A stretch of 32,712 nucleotides of DNA, taken from positions 1 to 32,712 of IMG/VR virus record IMGVR_UViG_3300025099_000081, one strand, 5' to 3'. This stretch comes from a virus. The first letter of the stretch is position 1; the number at the start of each line of letters is the position of its first letter. Below are positions 17,412 to 23,539 of this stretch, in pieces. The notes below the pieces were generated by a model. It saw only the letters and a list, made by a program, of their open reading frames with translations, was not told the origin of the DNA and searched no databases. Position numbers and translations under genes: made by a program.

Positions 17412-17554
17412 TGGCAACTAAATCTGTAAAAGCACCTAAAGGTTTTCATTGGATGAAAAAAGGTTCAACCTTTAAACTGATGAAAGGTACTTATAAACCA
17501 CATAAAGGAGCTGTAAAGATGGCAAAGTTTACAGTACAAAAGAAACATGGCTAA
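17411..17554 (+). CDS. Small basic conserved phage protein (PKGFHWMKKG type)
   Basis: 47 residues: KAPKGFHWMKKGSTFKLMKG, then YKPHKGAVKMAKFTVQKKHG. This motif set is characteristic of a short protein common in marine phage and virome contigs; no function is known. Linked by TAATG to the gene before, and its 3' end overlaps the gene after by 8 bases. Confidence 0.65.
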   Translation: MATKSVKAPKGFHWMKKGSTFKLMKGTYKPHKGAVKMAKFTVQKKHG

Positions 17555-17687
17555 ACTATGTGCTAAAGGTAAGGCTGCTGCCAAACGTAAGTTTAAAGTG
17601 TATCCATCTGCGTATGCAAACATGTATGCAGCCGGTGTATGTAGTGGTAGAATAAAACCTAAAGCTACAAAGAAAAAAAGAAAGTAA
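17547..17687 (+). CDS. Small basic conserved phage protein (LCAKGKAAAKRKF type)
   Basis: 46 residues: MAKLCAKGKAAAKRKFKVYP, SAYANMYAAGVCSGRIKPK. This is a well-conserved short protein of marine phages, with two Cys and many Lys. TAATG coupling to the next gene. Function unknown; probable nucleic-acid-associated protein from its composition. Confidence 0.7.
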   Translation: MAKLCAKGKAAAKRKFKVYPSAYANMYAAGVCSGRIKPKATKKKRK

Positions 17688-17932
17688 TGTCAAAAGGTTT
17701 ACGATCTTGGGTACAAGCTAACTGGGTAGATATTGCTAACCCTAAAAAGGGTGGTGGCTTTCCGAAGTGTGGTCGTAGTGGTGGGGAAAAAAGAAAGAAC
17801 TATCCCAAGTGTGTTCCTGCTGCTAAAGCTAGGTCCATGTCTGCAAGTCAGAGAGCTGCTGCAGTATCAAGAAAAAAGAAAGCTGAAAGAAAAACTAGAC
17901 AAGGTAAGAAACCTAACTACGCAAAAACATAA
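17687..17932 (+). CDS. Basic conserved phage protein (KKWV..NWVDI..CGRS type)
   Basis: 81 residues: GLRSWVQANWVDIANP, FPKCGRSGGEKRKNYPKC, then a very basic helix rich in Ala, Arg and Lys (ASQRAAAVSRKKKAERK). Two Cys in the KCGRS/PKCVP pair may bind zinc. The pattern is widespread in aquatic phages with no assigned function. It is the last gene of the rightward late block and converges with the DnaA-like gene after only 3 bases. Confidence 0.7.
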   Translation: MSKGLRSWVQANWVDIANPKKGGGFPKCGRSGGEKRKNYPKCVPAAKARSMSASQRAAAVSRKKKAERKTRQGKKPNYAKT

Positions 17933-17935
17933 CTA

Positions 17936-18469
17936 TTATTCTTTAATAGTTTCTGCTACAGTTTCTTTTATCTTTTCGTACTCTTGCCACAAAGTTTTTT
18001 CCGGTGACCAAAATCTTCTTTGATCTCGTTTCATCTCTATTGAATGTAAAACTGTGGTATGATCTTGTCCAAAGTATCTACCAATATCTGTTAAACCCAT
18101 ATTATATTTTTCAAATAATAAATTATGAATAACATTTCTAGCTCTAACTATGCTTGATGTTCTTGACTTACCCATCAATGTTTCTTTGTGAACCTCAAAG
18201 TAAATACAAATTTTATTTATAACTGATTGTACATCAGATGGTTTCGGTGTTTTAAAACTAAAACCTACAATCTTTTTATTTGGTGGCGCAACTTGAACCG
18301 GTCTTTTTCTATCCTGCATTTCTTTGCAGCCATTGATAAAACCAAGTCTATAAATTTTTTTTTTATCTTCGCTTAACAAATCGTATGATGATTTAACTTC
18401 ATAAATAAATTCATTTTGATTTAGATATTTAATATGATTTTCGTATACATTGTTTATATTTTTGGTCAT
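17936..18469 (-). CDS. DnaA domain IV-like DNA-binding protein
   Basis: 177 residues. The C-terminal part (about 80-148) matches the DNA-binding domain IV of DnaA: INKICIYFEVHKETLMGKSR, SIVRARNVIHNLLF and the signature YFGQDHTTVLHSI (equivalent of 'GRDHTTVLHA'). There is no AAA+ ATPase domain; the N-terminal 75 residues are charged and unrecognised. It probably binds DnaA-box-like sequences, as an origin-binding adaptor, as a competitor of host DnaA or as a regulator of transcription. GGGGA precedes the ATG. It is the last gene of the leftward replication/recombination operon. Confidence 0.88.
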   Translation of the reverse strand: MTKNINNVYENHIKYLNQNEFIYEVKSSYDLLSEDKKKIYRLGFINGCKEMQDRKRPVQVAPPNKKIVGFSFKTPKPSDVQSVINKICIYFEVHKETLMGKSRTSSIVRARNVIHNLLFEKYNMGLTDIGRYFGQDHTTVLHSIEMKRDQRRFWSPEKTLWQEYEKIKETVAETIKE

Positions 18470-18519
18470 AGATCCCCTACGTTTCCTTCAGTTTTTTTTA
18501 AAAAATTAAATTAATAAGT

Positions 18520-18681
18520 TTATCTTCTCATTAATTCTTCTTTTGTCTGCTCTATCTTCCATATTAATCTGTAAGAATCTTTCTGATACTTACCGACTTT
18601 TTGTTTTGCTTCCAGATACTTCTCATGCTTCTTTGCTTGAAGATCCTTTAGCTTCTGCAGACGCAATCTGATCTGTTCCAT
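18520..18681 (-). CDS. Small coiled-coil protein
   Basis: 53 residues from the ATG at 18681, which has AAGGAG just upstream; a second ATG at 18684 is too close to that site, and an upstream in-frame one at 18711 is less likely. The product is a single charged helix (IRLRLQKLKDLQAKKHEKYL..., later LIWKIEQTKEELMRR). It overlaps the 3' end of the next upstream gene by 59 bases, which is long but has strong ribosome-site support. Function unknown. Confidence 0.5.
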   Translation of the reverse strand: MEQIRLRLQKLKDLQAKKHEKYLEAKQKVGKYQKDSYRLIWKIEQTKEELMRR

Positions 18682-18844
18682 CATGCTCCTTTTGTACTGT
18701 TGTAAAATCAATCTTTAAATTATTGATCTTACATTCTACAAGCTCTCCATTATTGGAGTTGTTTGCAGCCTTCTTTACATCATCAAATAGTTCAATCATT
18801 TGAAATGAACACTCACCATTGATAATTCTTCGGTATTTTTTCAT
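18623..18844 (-). CDS. Small hypothetical protein
   Basis: 73 residues, starting MKKYRRIINGECSFQMIELF, then DDVKKAANNSNNGELVECKI and a hydrophilic tail. AAAGGAT is placed well before the ATG, and the start overlaps the upstream stop as ATGA, so translation is likely. The C-terminal 20 residues coincide with the start of the coiled-coil gene in another frame. No family recognised. Confidence 0.5.
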   Translation of the reverse strand: MKKYRRIINGECSFQMIELFDDVKKAANNSNNGELVECKINNLKIDFTTVQKEHDGTDQIASAEAKGSSSKEA

Positions 18845-19143
18845 ACTTTATCCTTTTTGGCAACCTCTTTTTTGTGTATCTCTCTGGTCATTTTATTATA
18901 TACACTAAGGTCCAAATAGTTATCTGCTTTAAAATTTTTTGTTGATCTATATAGTTTTAGAGCCATCATTAATTGACCTACTTGATATGGTTTTATTCTT
19001 TTTTTTAAACTACCAAACAATATAATTGTAAACATTTCTGCTAATAAAACAAAGTTTTCTTGATAGTCACCATAATCTTTTTGTCGATCATCAATAACTT
19101 TCTTTTCAATTTCTTGATCTATATCTGTTATTTTCTTATCCAT
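18841..19143 (-). CDS. DUF6378-like protein
   Basis: 100 residues. RQKDYGDYQENFVLLAEMFT, then KPYQVGQLMMALKLYRSTKNFKADNYLDLSVY fits the phage/bacterial DUF6378 pattern (R..YG....NF......, MM.LKl.R......D...D...Y), a small helical family reminiscent of MazG-like nucleotide-processing folds. Function undetermined. The start has no Shine-Dalgarno; instead a long inverted repeat lies in its leader (19156-19210). Its stop overlaps the next gene (ATGA). Confidence 0.7.
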   Translation of the reverse strand: MDKKITDIDQEIEKKVIDDRQKDYGDYQENFVLLAEMFTIILFGSLKKRIKPYQVGQLMMALKLYRSTKNFKADNYLDLSVYNKMTREIHKKEVAKKDKV

Positions 19144-19155
19144 ATTGAGAGAGGT

Positions 19156-19210
19156 GTCTTGGGGAAGAAAACTACCGAAAGGGAACTAGAAAGAAAAACT
19201 CCCCCAAGAC
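19156..19210. promoter_or_regulatory. Long inverted repeat in leader of DUF6378-like gene
   Basis: Arms GTCTTGGGG (19156-19164) and CCCCAAGAC (19202-19210) pair perfectly over 9 bp, with a 37-base loop that is purine-rich on the plus strand. It lies in the 81-base gap between two leftward genes and has no T-tract, so it is not a canonical intrinsic terminator. The stem holds the only G-rich stretch in the leader of a gene that lacks its own ribosome site. Possible RNA regulatory or processing structure. Confidence 0.55.
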
Positions 19211-19224
19211 TAGATATAAGTTAA

Positions 19225-19533
19225 TTAAAACTTATATGATTGTTTGTTACCATAATTAGGTTTGCTTTGAAACCCTTTATTTGAGGTTGCAGGTTTGTCA
19301 GTATTGGAAGTAGGTGGTGAAATCTTGACAGTTATACCAACAACATTTCCTTCTCCATCCTGTTCATCCCAAGCGCACTGGTTCCACCAACTACCATCTG
19401 CCATCTTCACACCTTTGGTCCACTTCTTTCCTTCTGGCGCATTTTCGTTTGGTGGTGCTACCCAATCCGGTTGCTTCGCTTCATTCTTGTTATGGTTTCT
19501 TACAAGATTACACCATACTACATCTTCACTCAT
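19225..19533 (-). CDS. Hypothetical protein following ERF gene
   Basis: 102 residues from the ATG at 19533, chosen because AAAGGAG sits 6-7 bases upstream; an in-frame ATG at 19554 has no such support. The sequence is polar with WCNLVRNHNKNEAKQPDWV, GKKWTKGVKMADGSWWNQCAWD, a strand-rich middle and a disordered Ser/Thr/Asn/Pro tail ending in aromatic/basic residues. Architecture (compact N-terminal domain, flexible tail) and position after an annealing protein suggest a DNA-binding partner such as an SSB substitute, but no OB-fold signature is recognised and the tail is not acidic. Confidence 0.55.
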   Translation of the reverse strand: MSEDVVWCNLVRNHNKNEAKQPDWVAPPNENAPEGKKWTKGVKMADGSWWNQCAWDEQDGEGNVVGITVKISPPTSNTDKPATSNKGFQSKPNYGNKQSYKF

Positions 19534-19553
19534 TGTTTTCTCCTTTGTTATCA

Positions 19554-20222
19554 TCAGCTTTGTTGCATAGTTTCAGCTAACTGCTGATCATTTGTTAATT
19601 GTAATTCACGAGTTTCGGCAATATCTGTTACCTGTCTGTATGCTCGTAAATTATTTCTCATTAGAAAATCAACATCCTTTCTAATTAAATCTTTAACTTC
19701 ATTAAATTCAGCTAAAGAGTTAGTTGCTTTCAAAGCACGTTTCATTTCTTCTACATCTATAGTATCATCCATATATGTAGGTTCTTCAACAGATTGCTCT
19801 GTAGAATCTTCTTCAAATGGTTTTGGCTCATAGCCATCCTCATCTTTAATGCCTGTTTTTAAATTTAATAAATTTAAGAACGCATACTTTCTTGAGTATG
19901 ACATAGCATTTCCGGTTCCAAACTTATCAAGGTTTCCAAATGCAGAGCAGCCATCAACAAGTATATGTTGTGTTGGATCATCTACATCATAAACTTTCAT
20001 AGTACATACGACCATAACTTGTTTAATGTTTGGTACAATCTCTGTTAAATAATTACAAGTCGCATACAATCCATTGTCAAGCAATGCTTGTGTTGCTACC
20101 TCTTGAACTTTGTCGTGCAAAAGTGGGTTGAAGTGCATCCCATTTGCTTTTGCAGCTTTCTTCACTGCACCTGCGCTCAAACAAGCGGCATGTAGTTTTT
20201 GATATATATTTCTTTTAGTCAT
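19554..20222 (-). CDS. erf: ERF-family single-strand annealing protein
   Basis: 222 residues from the ATG at 20222 (GAAAGG 5 bases upstream; an upstream GTG at 20234 is less likely). NIYQKLHAACLSAGAVKKAAK matches the ERF N-terminus, and FGTGNAMSYSRKYAFLNLLN (101-120) is the conserved 'G.A.SY.rrYaL.nll' block. The last 90 residues are acidic and variable. ERF proteins anneal homologous single strands for recombination, genome circularisation and replication. Located between a RecB/Cas4-like nuclease upstream and a DnaA-like protein downstream in the same leftward operon, as in recET-like phage modules. Confidence 0.88.
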   Translation of the reverse strand: MTKRNIYQKLHAACLSAGAVKKAAKANGMHFNPLLHDKVQEVATQALLDNGLYATCNYLTEIVPNIKQVMVVCTMKVYDVDDPTQHILVDGCSAFGNLDKFGTGNAMSYSRKYAFLNLLNLKTGIKDEDGYEPKPFEEDSTEQSVEEPTYMDDTIDVEEMKRALKATNSLAEFNEVKDLIRKDVDFLMRNNLRAYRQVTDIAETRELQLTNDQQLAETMQQS

Positions 20223-20421
20223 TTTTCCTTTCACAGTTTTTTTTGTTTATATCTTTTTGCCAATTAGAATTTTTTTCTACTTTCCAAACGTAAGAAGTAA
20301 CTATTGTATTATTATTTACAGTACACTTCTTACCAAATACTAATTTGGTTTTTGTTTCTTCGTGTGCAAATGCACTTGTTGTTATTATTAAAGACAACAA
20401 CACTACTATTATTTTACTCAT
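20215..20421 (-). CDS. Small exported protein
   Basis: 68 residues from the ATG at 20421, which forms an ATGA overlap with the upstream nuclease stop and has GGGGA 8 bases upstream. MSKIIVVLLSLIITTSAFA is a clear signal peptide with an AFA cleavage site before HEETKT; the mature part is about 49 residues with two Cys (probable disulfide) and many Lys. A periplasmic protein inside a DNA-metabolism operon is out of place; it might act in superinfection exclusion or envelope protection. No family recognised. Confidence 0.6.
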   Translation of the reverse strand: MSKIIVVLLSLIITTSAFAHEETKTKLVFGKKCTVNNNTIVTSYVWKVEKNSNWQKDINKKNCERKND

Positions 20422-21350
20422 GTTTTTATTCCCCATAGGTTAGTTATTAATTGTAATTGTTCCGGAGCTAAATCTTTATAATAAAAAAAATGGTTCATGT
20501 CTGGTGGCTCACACATCAATGCAAGTTCAGACAGATTACCTTTGCAAAACATAATCATACGTTCCCAAAGTATAATCTTTTCAACCATCTTAAAGTATAA
20601 ATGCTCCAGATGTTCTTCACTCATTAACTCATGCGATTGATCAAAGATGATATGGTCTTTGTCATTTACATAAATTAAATATGGTACCTTCTTGGTAGTC
20701 ATATAATAAAATGAAGTCTGTGTTAGGTTATCCATTGCTGGTTCAGTGGGTAGCTCTTGTGTACTCAAGTACCACTCATCCTTGTTCTTAACCTTTCTAA
20801 TGTTCGGTGGTTTTGTTTTTAATTCTATAAATAATTTTTCTGTCAGATAATCTACTCTACCAGTTATCGGTTTGATCATTGTAAATTCTTTGTGATCAAC
20901 ATATTTTTCGCAAACTAATTTATCAGTTCCTACTAAATCTTTCACTACTTTTTTTGTAATACCTATACAATCGTGTGCATAACTTAACATTTCTTTTCTT
21001 GCATACTCATCTTTTTTATCTAATGGATCTTTTTTATTTATTTCTTCTAGCTCTTTATTAAAAGAAACATTATAATCCCGGTCCCATTCTGCAGCGACAG
21101 AAGTTTTTGTTTTAAATAAAACATCTGCAATCAATCTTTGTACTGTATTGTTTACAAGGTTTCCAAATTGAGGTTTATATCTCCATGACCAAGACCTTCT
21201 AATTTTTTCCGGGAAAGTATATTGAATTAAATTTTTGGCAAAAGGTGTAGACGTAGAAGAATAAGACCAATGATCTAATCCATCTCCACCATTGAATATT
21301 GCAAATGCTTCTTCTATTAATTGTTCTTTTGTTTTTTCTCTAAGTTTCAT
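20418..21350 (-). CDS. RecB/Cas4-like PD-(D/E)XK exonuclease
   Basis: 310 residues from the ATG at 21350 (AAAGGA 5 bases upstream; an upstream in-frame ATG at 21428 would run through the promoter region). GRVDYLTEKLFIELKTK (164-180) gives Asp167, Glu176 and Lys178 of the PD-(D/E)XK core, followed by QTSFYY (211-216), the Q/Y motif of RecB-type nucleases. FGNLVNNTVQRLIA (62-75) occupies the position of the N-terminal motif. It lacks the four-Cys cluster of Cas4 iron-sulfur enzymes. Predicted to resect DNA to feed the ERF annealing protein downstream. First gene of the leftward operon. Confidence 0.82.
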   Translation of the reverse strand: MKLREKTKEQLIEEAFAIFNGGDGLDHWSYSSTSTPFAKNLIQYTFPEKIRRSWSWRYKPQFGNLVNNTVQRLIADVLFKTKTSVAAEWDRDYNVSFNKELEEINKKDPLDKKDEYARKEMLSYAHDCIGITKKVVKDLVGTDKLVCEKYVDHKEFTMIKPITGRVDYLTEKLFIELKTKPPNIRKVKNKDEWYLSTQELPTEPAMDNLTQTSFYYMTTKKVPYLIYVNDKDHIIFDQSHELMSEEHLEHLYFKMVEKIILWERMIMFCKGNLSELALMCEPPDMNHFFYYKDLAPEQLQLITNLWGIKT

Positions 21351-21448
21351 AAGTTCCTTTAGTTTTCCACTATCTATACATATATTTTTTTTATTGTAAA
21401 GAAAATAATATGATATATATAGATACATATTAGATAAAGAAAGGACTT
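21351..21448. promoter_or_regulatory. Divergent promoter/operator region
   Basis: 98-base AT-rich gap between the leftward nuclease operon and the rightward HTH gene. Rightward: TTGTAA (21394-21399), 18 bases, TATAGA (21418-21423). Leftward (read on the minus strand): TTTACA (21400-21395), 16 bases, TATAGA (21378-21373). The two -35 boxes overlap back to back. TATCTATACATAT (21371-21383) and TATAGATACATAT (21418-21430) cover both -10 regions, are 11/13 identical as direct repeats, and contain an 8-base inverted match (TATCTATA/TATAGATA). This looks like a switch controlled by the adjacent HTH protein. Confidence 0.55.
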
Positions 21449-21676
21449 ATGACACTTGAAGAATATCGTAAAAAGAAGGGGTTATCCTATTATAATTTTG
21501 GACTTGAGCTTGGCATTATAGGTGTACAAAATCCCGGCACGTCAGTTCAAAGGTGGTGTTTAACTGCTAAAGTTAAAAGATTTCCGGACCCAGATATGGT
21601 AAAGAAAATATTAGAAGTAACCAACAATGAAGTAACAATAGAGGATTTGTACAGTGCTTGGTACGAAAAAGTTTAA
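21449..21676 (+). CDS. Small Cro-like HTH regulator
   Basis: 75 residues. MTLEEYRKKKGLSYYNFGLELG, TSVQRWCL, RFPDPDMVKKILEVTNNEVTIEDLY follows the XRE/Cro helix-turn-helix pattern (start helix, HTH about 12-40, then 'P....+.KI...T...V...D'). GAAAGG precedes the ATG. It lies next to the divergent promoter region and likely controls the leftward recombination operon and/or its own operon. The HTH is somewhat degenerate (GIIGVQNPGTS insertion before the recognition helix), so binding specificity is not predictable. Confidence 0.65.
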   Translation: MTLEEYRKKKGLSYYNFGLELGIIGVQNPGTSVQRWCLTAKVKRFPDPDMVKKILEVTNNEVTIEDLYSAWYEKV

Positions 21677-21917
21677 ATACAAAAGAGTTAAAATTATTTG
21701 GCAAGATATTGTTAGTAATTCTGAGTGGACTACACTTGAGAAAGCTAAAGAGCAGACGTACAGTTGGTGCGAGGACACCGGCTATCTATTATGTAAAGAT
21801 AAAAAAAAAGTTATTATCTTTGCTTCTCATAGCTTTGATGATGATGGTTCTCTTACAGTTGGTAACACTACAGTATATCCAAGATCGGTTGTGAAAAAAA
21901 TTGAGGTTTTAAAATGA
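21654..21917 (+). CDS. Small conserved phage protein with GTG start
   Basis: 87 residues. No ATG exists in the frame; GTG at 21654 has GAGG nine bases upstream and overlaps the HTH gene by 23 bases. VKIIWQDIVSNSEWTTLEKAKEQ, then TGYLLCKDKKKVIIFAS and NTTVYPRSVVKKIEVL follow a small marine-phage family pattern of unknown function (beta-rich). The stop overlaps the next ATG (ATGA). Confidence 0.6.
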   Translation: MLGTKKFKYKRVKIIWQDIVSNSEWTTLEKAKEQTYSWCEDTGYLLCKDKKKVIIFASHSFDDDGSLTVGNTTVYPRSVVKKIEVLK

Positions 21918-22066
21918 CATACGAAGGTATATTTGATGAAACAGATTGCAAACAAGAATTAAAACGAGCAAAGAAATATATACAGAAACAAGCAGATATA
22001 ATTTTAGCTTTAGAGAAAGAACTAGAAGAAAAAGAAAACGAGATAATAATAATTAAGAATAAATAA
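21914..22066 (+). CDS. 50-residue coiled-coil protein
   Basis: Begins on an ATGA overlap with the gene before. MTYEGIFDETDCKQELKRAK, then a charged helix (ADIILALEKELEEKENEIIII). Single coiled coil, no membrane segment. Function unknown; part of the coupled early rightward genes. Confidence 0.5.
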   Translation: MTYEGIFDETDCKQELKRAKKYIQKQADIILALEKELEEKENEIIIIKNK

Positions 22067-22069
22067 TTT

Positions 22070-22441
22070 ATGGCTAGATGGACTTATGCTTTCAGTAATG
22101 GAAGTTATAACGATTGGCATAGAAAATACGAGGGTATTGCTATGATTGATATAGATAGTATTGAGGTTTGTCCTCGTTGCTACGAGCCACTTGCTATACT
22201 TGAAACTTGTTATGATAAAGGACAGAAATATAAGGCTACAAACCTTGTAAAGACCCTTGCTAGTCGCTTAAATATACCCTGTTTTTTAGTTTTTTATAGA
22301 AATCTGACCTCAACTACCCTAACCTTTAGAGTTAAGCGAATAACAAGCTCTCCGACAGAGTTTGAGGTTATGAACGAGAACCAATGGCTATCTATCTTGC
22401 TAGACCTCCAACGAAATCACAGAAAATATTGTGCAGACTAG
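22070..22441 (+). CDS. Conserved hypothetical protein with CxxC, possible nuclease fold
   Basis: 123 residues. MIDIDSIEVCPRCYEPLAIL, then ETCYDKGQKYKATNLVKTLASRLNIPCFLVFYR. Asp27/Asp29/Glu32, the CxxC (34-37) and Glu45 followed by a Lys-rich turn and an 'LA...N.P.FLV.Y' strand resemble a phage protein family with a restriction-endonuclease-like core and a zinc knuckle. The catalytic ExK is not intact, so this may be a non-catalytic relative. It overlaps the downstream initiator-like gene by 11 bases. Confidence 0.55.
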   Translation: MARWTYAFSNGSYNDWHRKYEGIAMIDIDSIEVCPRCYEPLAILETCYDKGQKYKATNLVKTLASRLNIPCFLVFYRNLTSTTLTFRVKRITSSPTEFEVMNENQWLSILLDLQRNHRKYCAD

Positions 22442-23123
22442 AGGTTTTATACACATAACGTACAAATTGTACTTTCATCTTAATAGATTGTCCGGTCAAA
22501 AGAAATCTAACTGTCTAAATGTATTTATGGCGCTCATGAAACACTGTTGGAAGAAGAATAACTATTCGGCTGGTCTAAGGCACATGACTTTAGCTAAAGA
22601 TACTAACTTATCTAGGTCTACTGTTAAGAGATCACTTGAAACTTTAGAGAAGATGAATGTAGTTTATTCTATCAAAGGTCGCAGTGGTAAAACCTACTCT
22701 ATCAATCAATTATTCATTAAAAATGAGGGTCTATTTCAAGGTAGCTCAAATCTACACACCTCAATGTCTAAATCTGAACTACCTAATGCGCAAATAAGAG
22801 CTACATTAGTAGATACATTAGAAGTATATACTATAGAAAATATAATTAGAGATAATAGAGGTAATCAACAAGCTATAGTAGACAATTTAGCGAAGCTCCC
22901 CCTTGCACAGCTTAATTCAGATACTAAAAATCCATACTATATTAAACTTGCTAAAGAAAGAAAGGCTGAACTGGACCAGGAAAGTAAAGCAAGTTATGTA
23001 CACCCTCAAAAAATATTAGCTGAACTTTCTAAGATAAGTAAGAACAGTAACCCTAGATACAAAGAGAAAGTTGCATATAATAAACGTAACAATTTAGATT
23101 GGAAAGGTAGACCTAAAAAATAA
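22431..23123 (+). CDS. Winged-helix replication initiator-like protein
   Basis: 230 residues with a GTG start inside the end of the preceding gene. GFIHITYKLYFHLNRLSGQK, VFMALMKHC, LAKDTNLSRSTVKRSLETLEKMNVV and GRSGKTYSIN form a winged HTH (about 28-92) like the N-terminal domain of phage/plasmid replication initiators (O-like, RepA-like, 'helix_turn_helix_36' type). The C-terminal 130 residues are polar and Lys-rich, without primase or helicase motifs. The N-terminal homology starts before any ATG, supporting the GTG. It could bind an origin or regulate transcription; initiation is favoured because no other initiator candidate with an O-like domain exists. Confidence 0.68.
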   Translation: MQTRGFIHITYKLYFHLNRLSGQKKSNCLNVFMALMKHCWKKNNYSAGLRHMTLAKDTNLSRSTVKRSLETLEKMNVVYSIKGRSGKTYSINQLFIKNEGLFQGSSNLHTSMSKSELPNAQIRATLVDTLEVYTIENIIRDNRGNQQAIVDNLAKLPLAQLNSDTKNPYYIKLAKERKAELDQESKASYVHPQKILAELSKISKNSNPRYKEKVAYNKRNNLDWKGRPKK

Positions 23124-23539
23124 TGCCGGGAAGAGCTATGAGAAAGGTGTTCTGTCAAGGCTACACTCGTGCCGGTAGACGTGAGGGTAAACTAATACCT
23201 TGTAGAATGAAGGGTTATCAGTTGGCAAATGGGACCTTTTATTGTAAGTATCATGGGTACCAAAATGTTAAAGGGTTTAGAAAATCTAATTACACAGATG
23301 AAACTAGAATAAAACAATTAAGTAAACTACAACAATTTAGAAAGTATACAGATGACCAACTCAAAGAATATTACTACACCAAAGTCAAAGTCAGAATTAA
23401 TAACAACGAACCAAGCAGATATAATCTGCGAAAAACTAACGAGAGGTCTAACACTTACAGAAATCTTAGAGGAAAAACAGTACGAGTTCAGCTTGATGAA
23501 GTTCTATGCTCACTTAAAAAAAAATCCAGAATTGAATGA
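23123..23539 (+). CDS. Zinc-motif protein (C..C..CxxH), long overlap with small terminase
   Basis: 138 residues; start on a TAATG junction. The N-terminal half carries Cys11, Cys27, Cys41 and His44 (KVFCQGYTRAG, IPCRMKGYQLANGTFYCKYHGY), resembling small phage zinc-binding HGG-type proteins. From residue 77 onward the frame overlaps the small terminase gene for 188 bases. That C-terminal part is Arg/Asn-rich and looks like an unselected out-of-frame reading, so the functional protein may be mainly residues 1-76. Confidence 0.6.
   Translation: MPGRAMRKVFCQGYTRAGRREGKLIPCRMKGYQLANGTFYCKYHGYQNVKGFRKSNYTDETRIKQLSKLQQFRKYTDDQLKEYYYTKVKVRINNNEPSRYNLRKTNERSNTYRNLRGKTVRVQLDEVLCSLKKKSRIE

Noticed and set aside
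18841-19143. DUF6378-like protein considered as MazG pyrophosphohydrolase
   Set aside because: The EExxE...ExxD metal signature of MazG is not present, so enzymatic assignment is not supported.
13336-20982. Further TTATNCACA matches (13336-13344 plus strand; 20974-20982 minus strand) as DnaA boxes
   Set aside because: Both lie inside coding sequence, and a rough expectation for this composition is two to three consensus matches by chance in a genome of this size.
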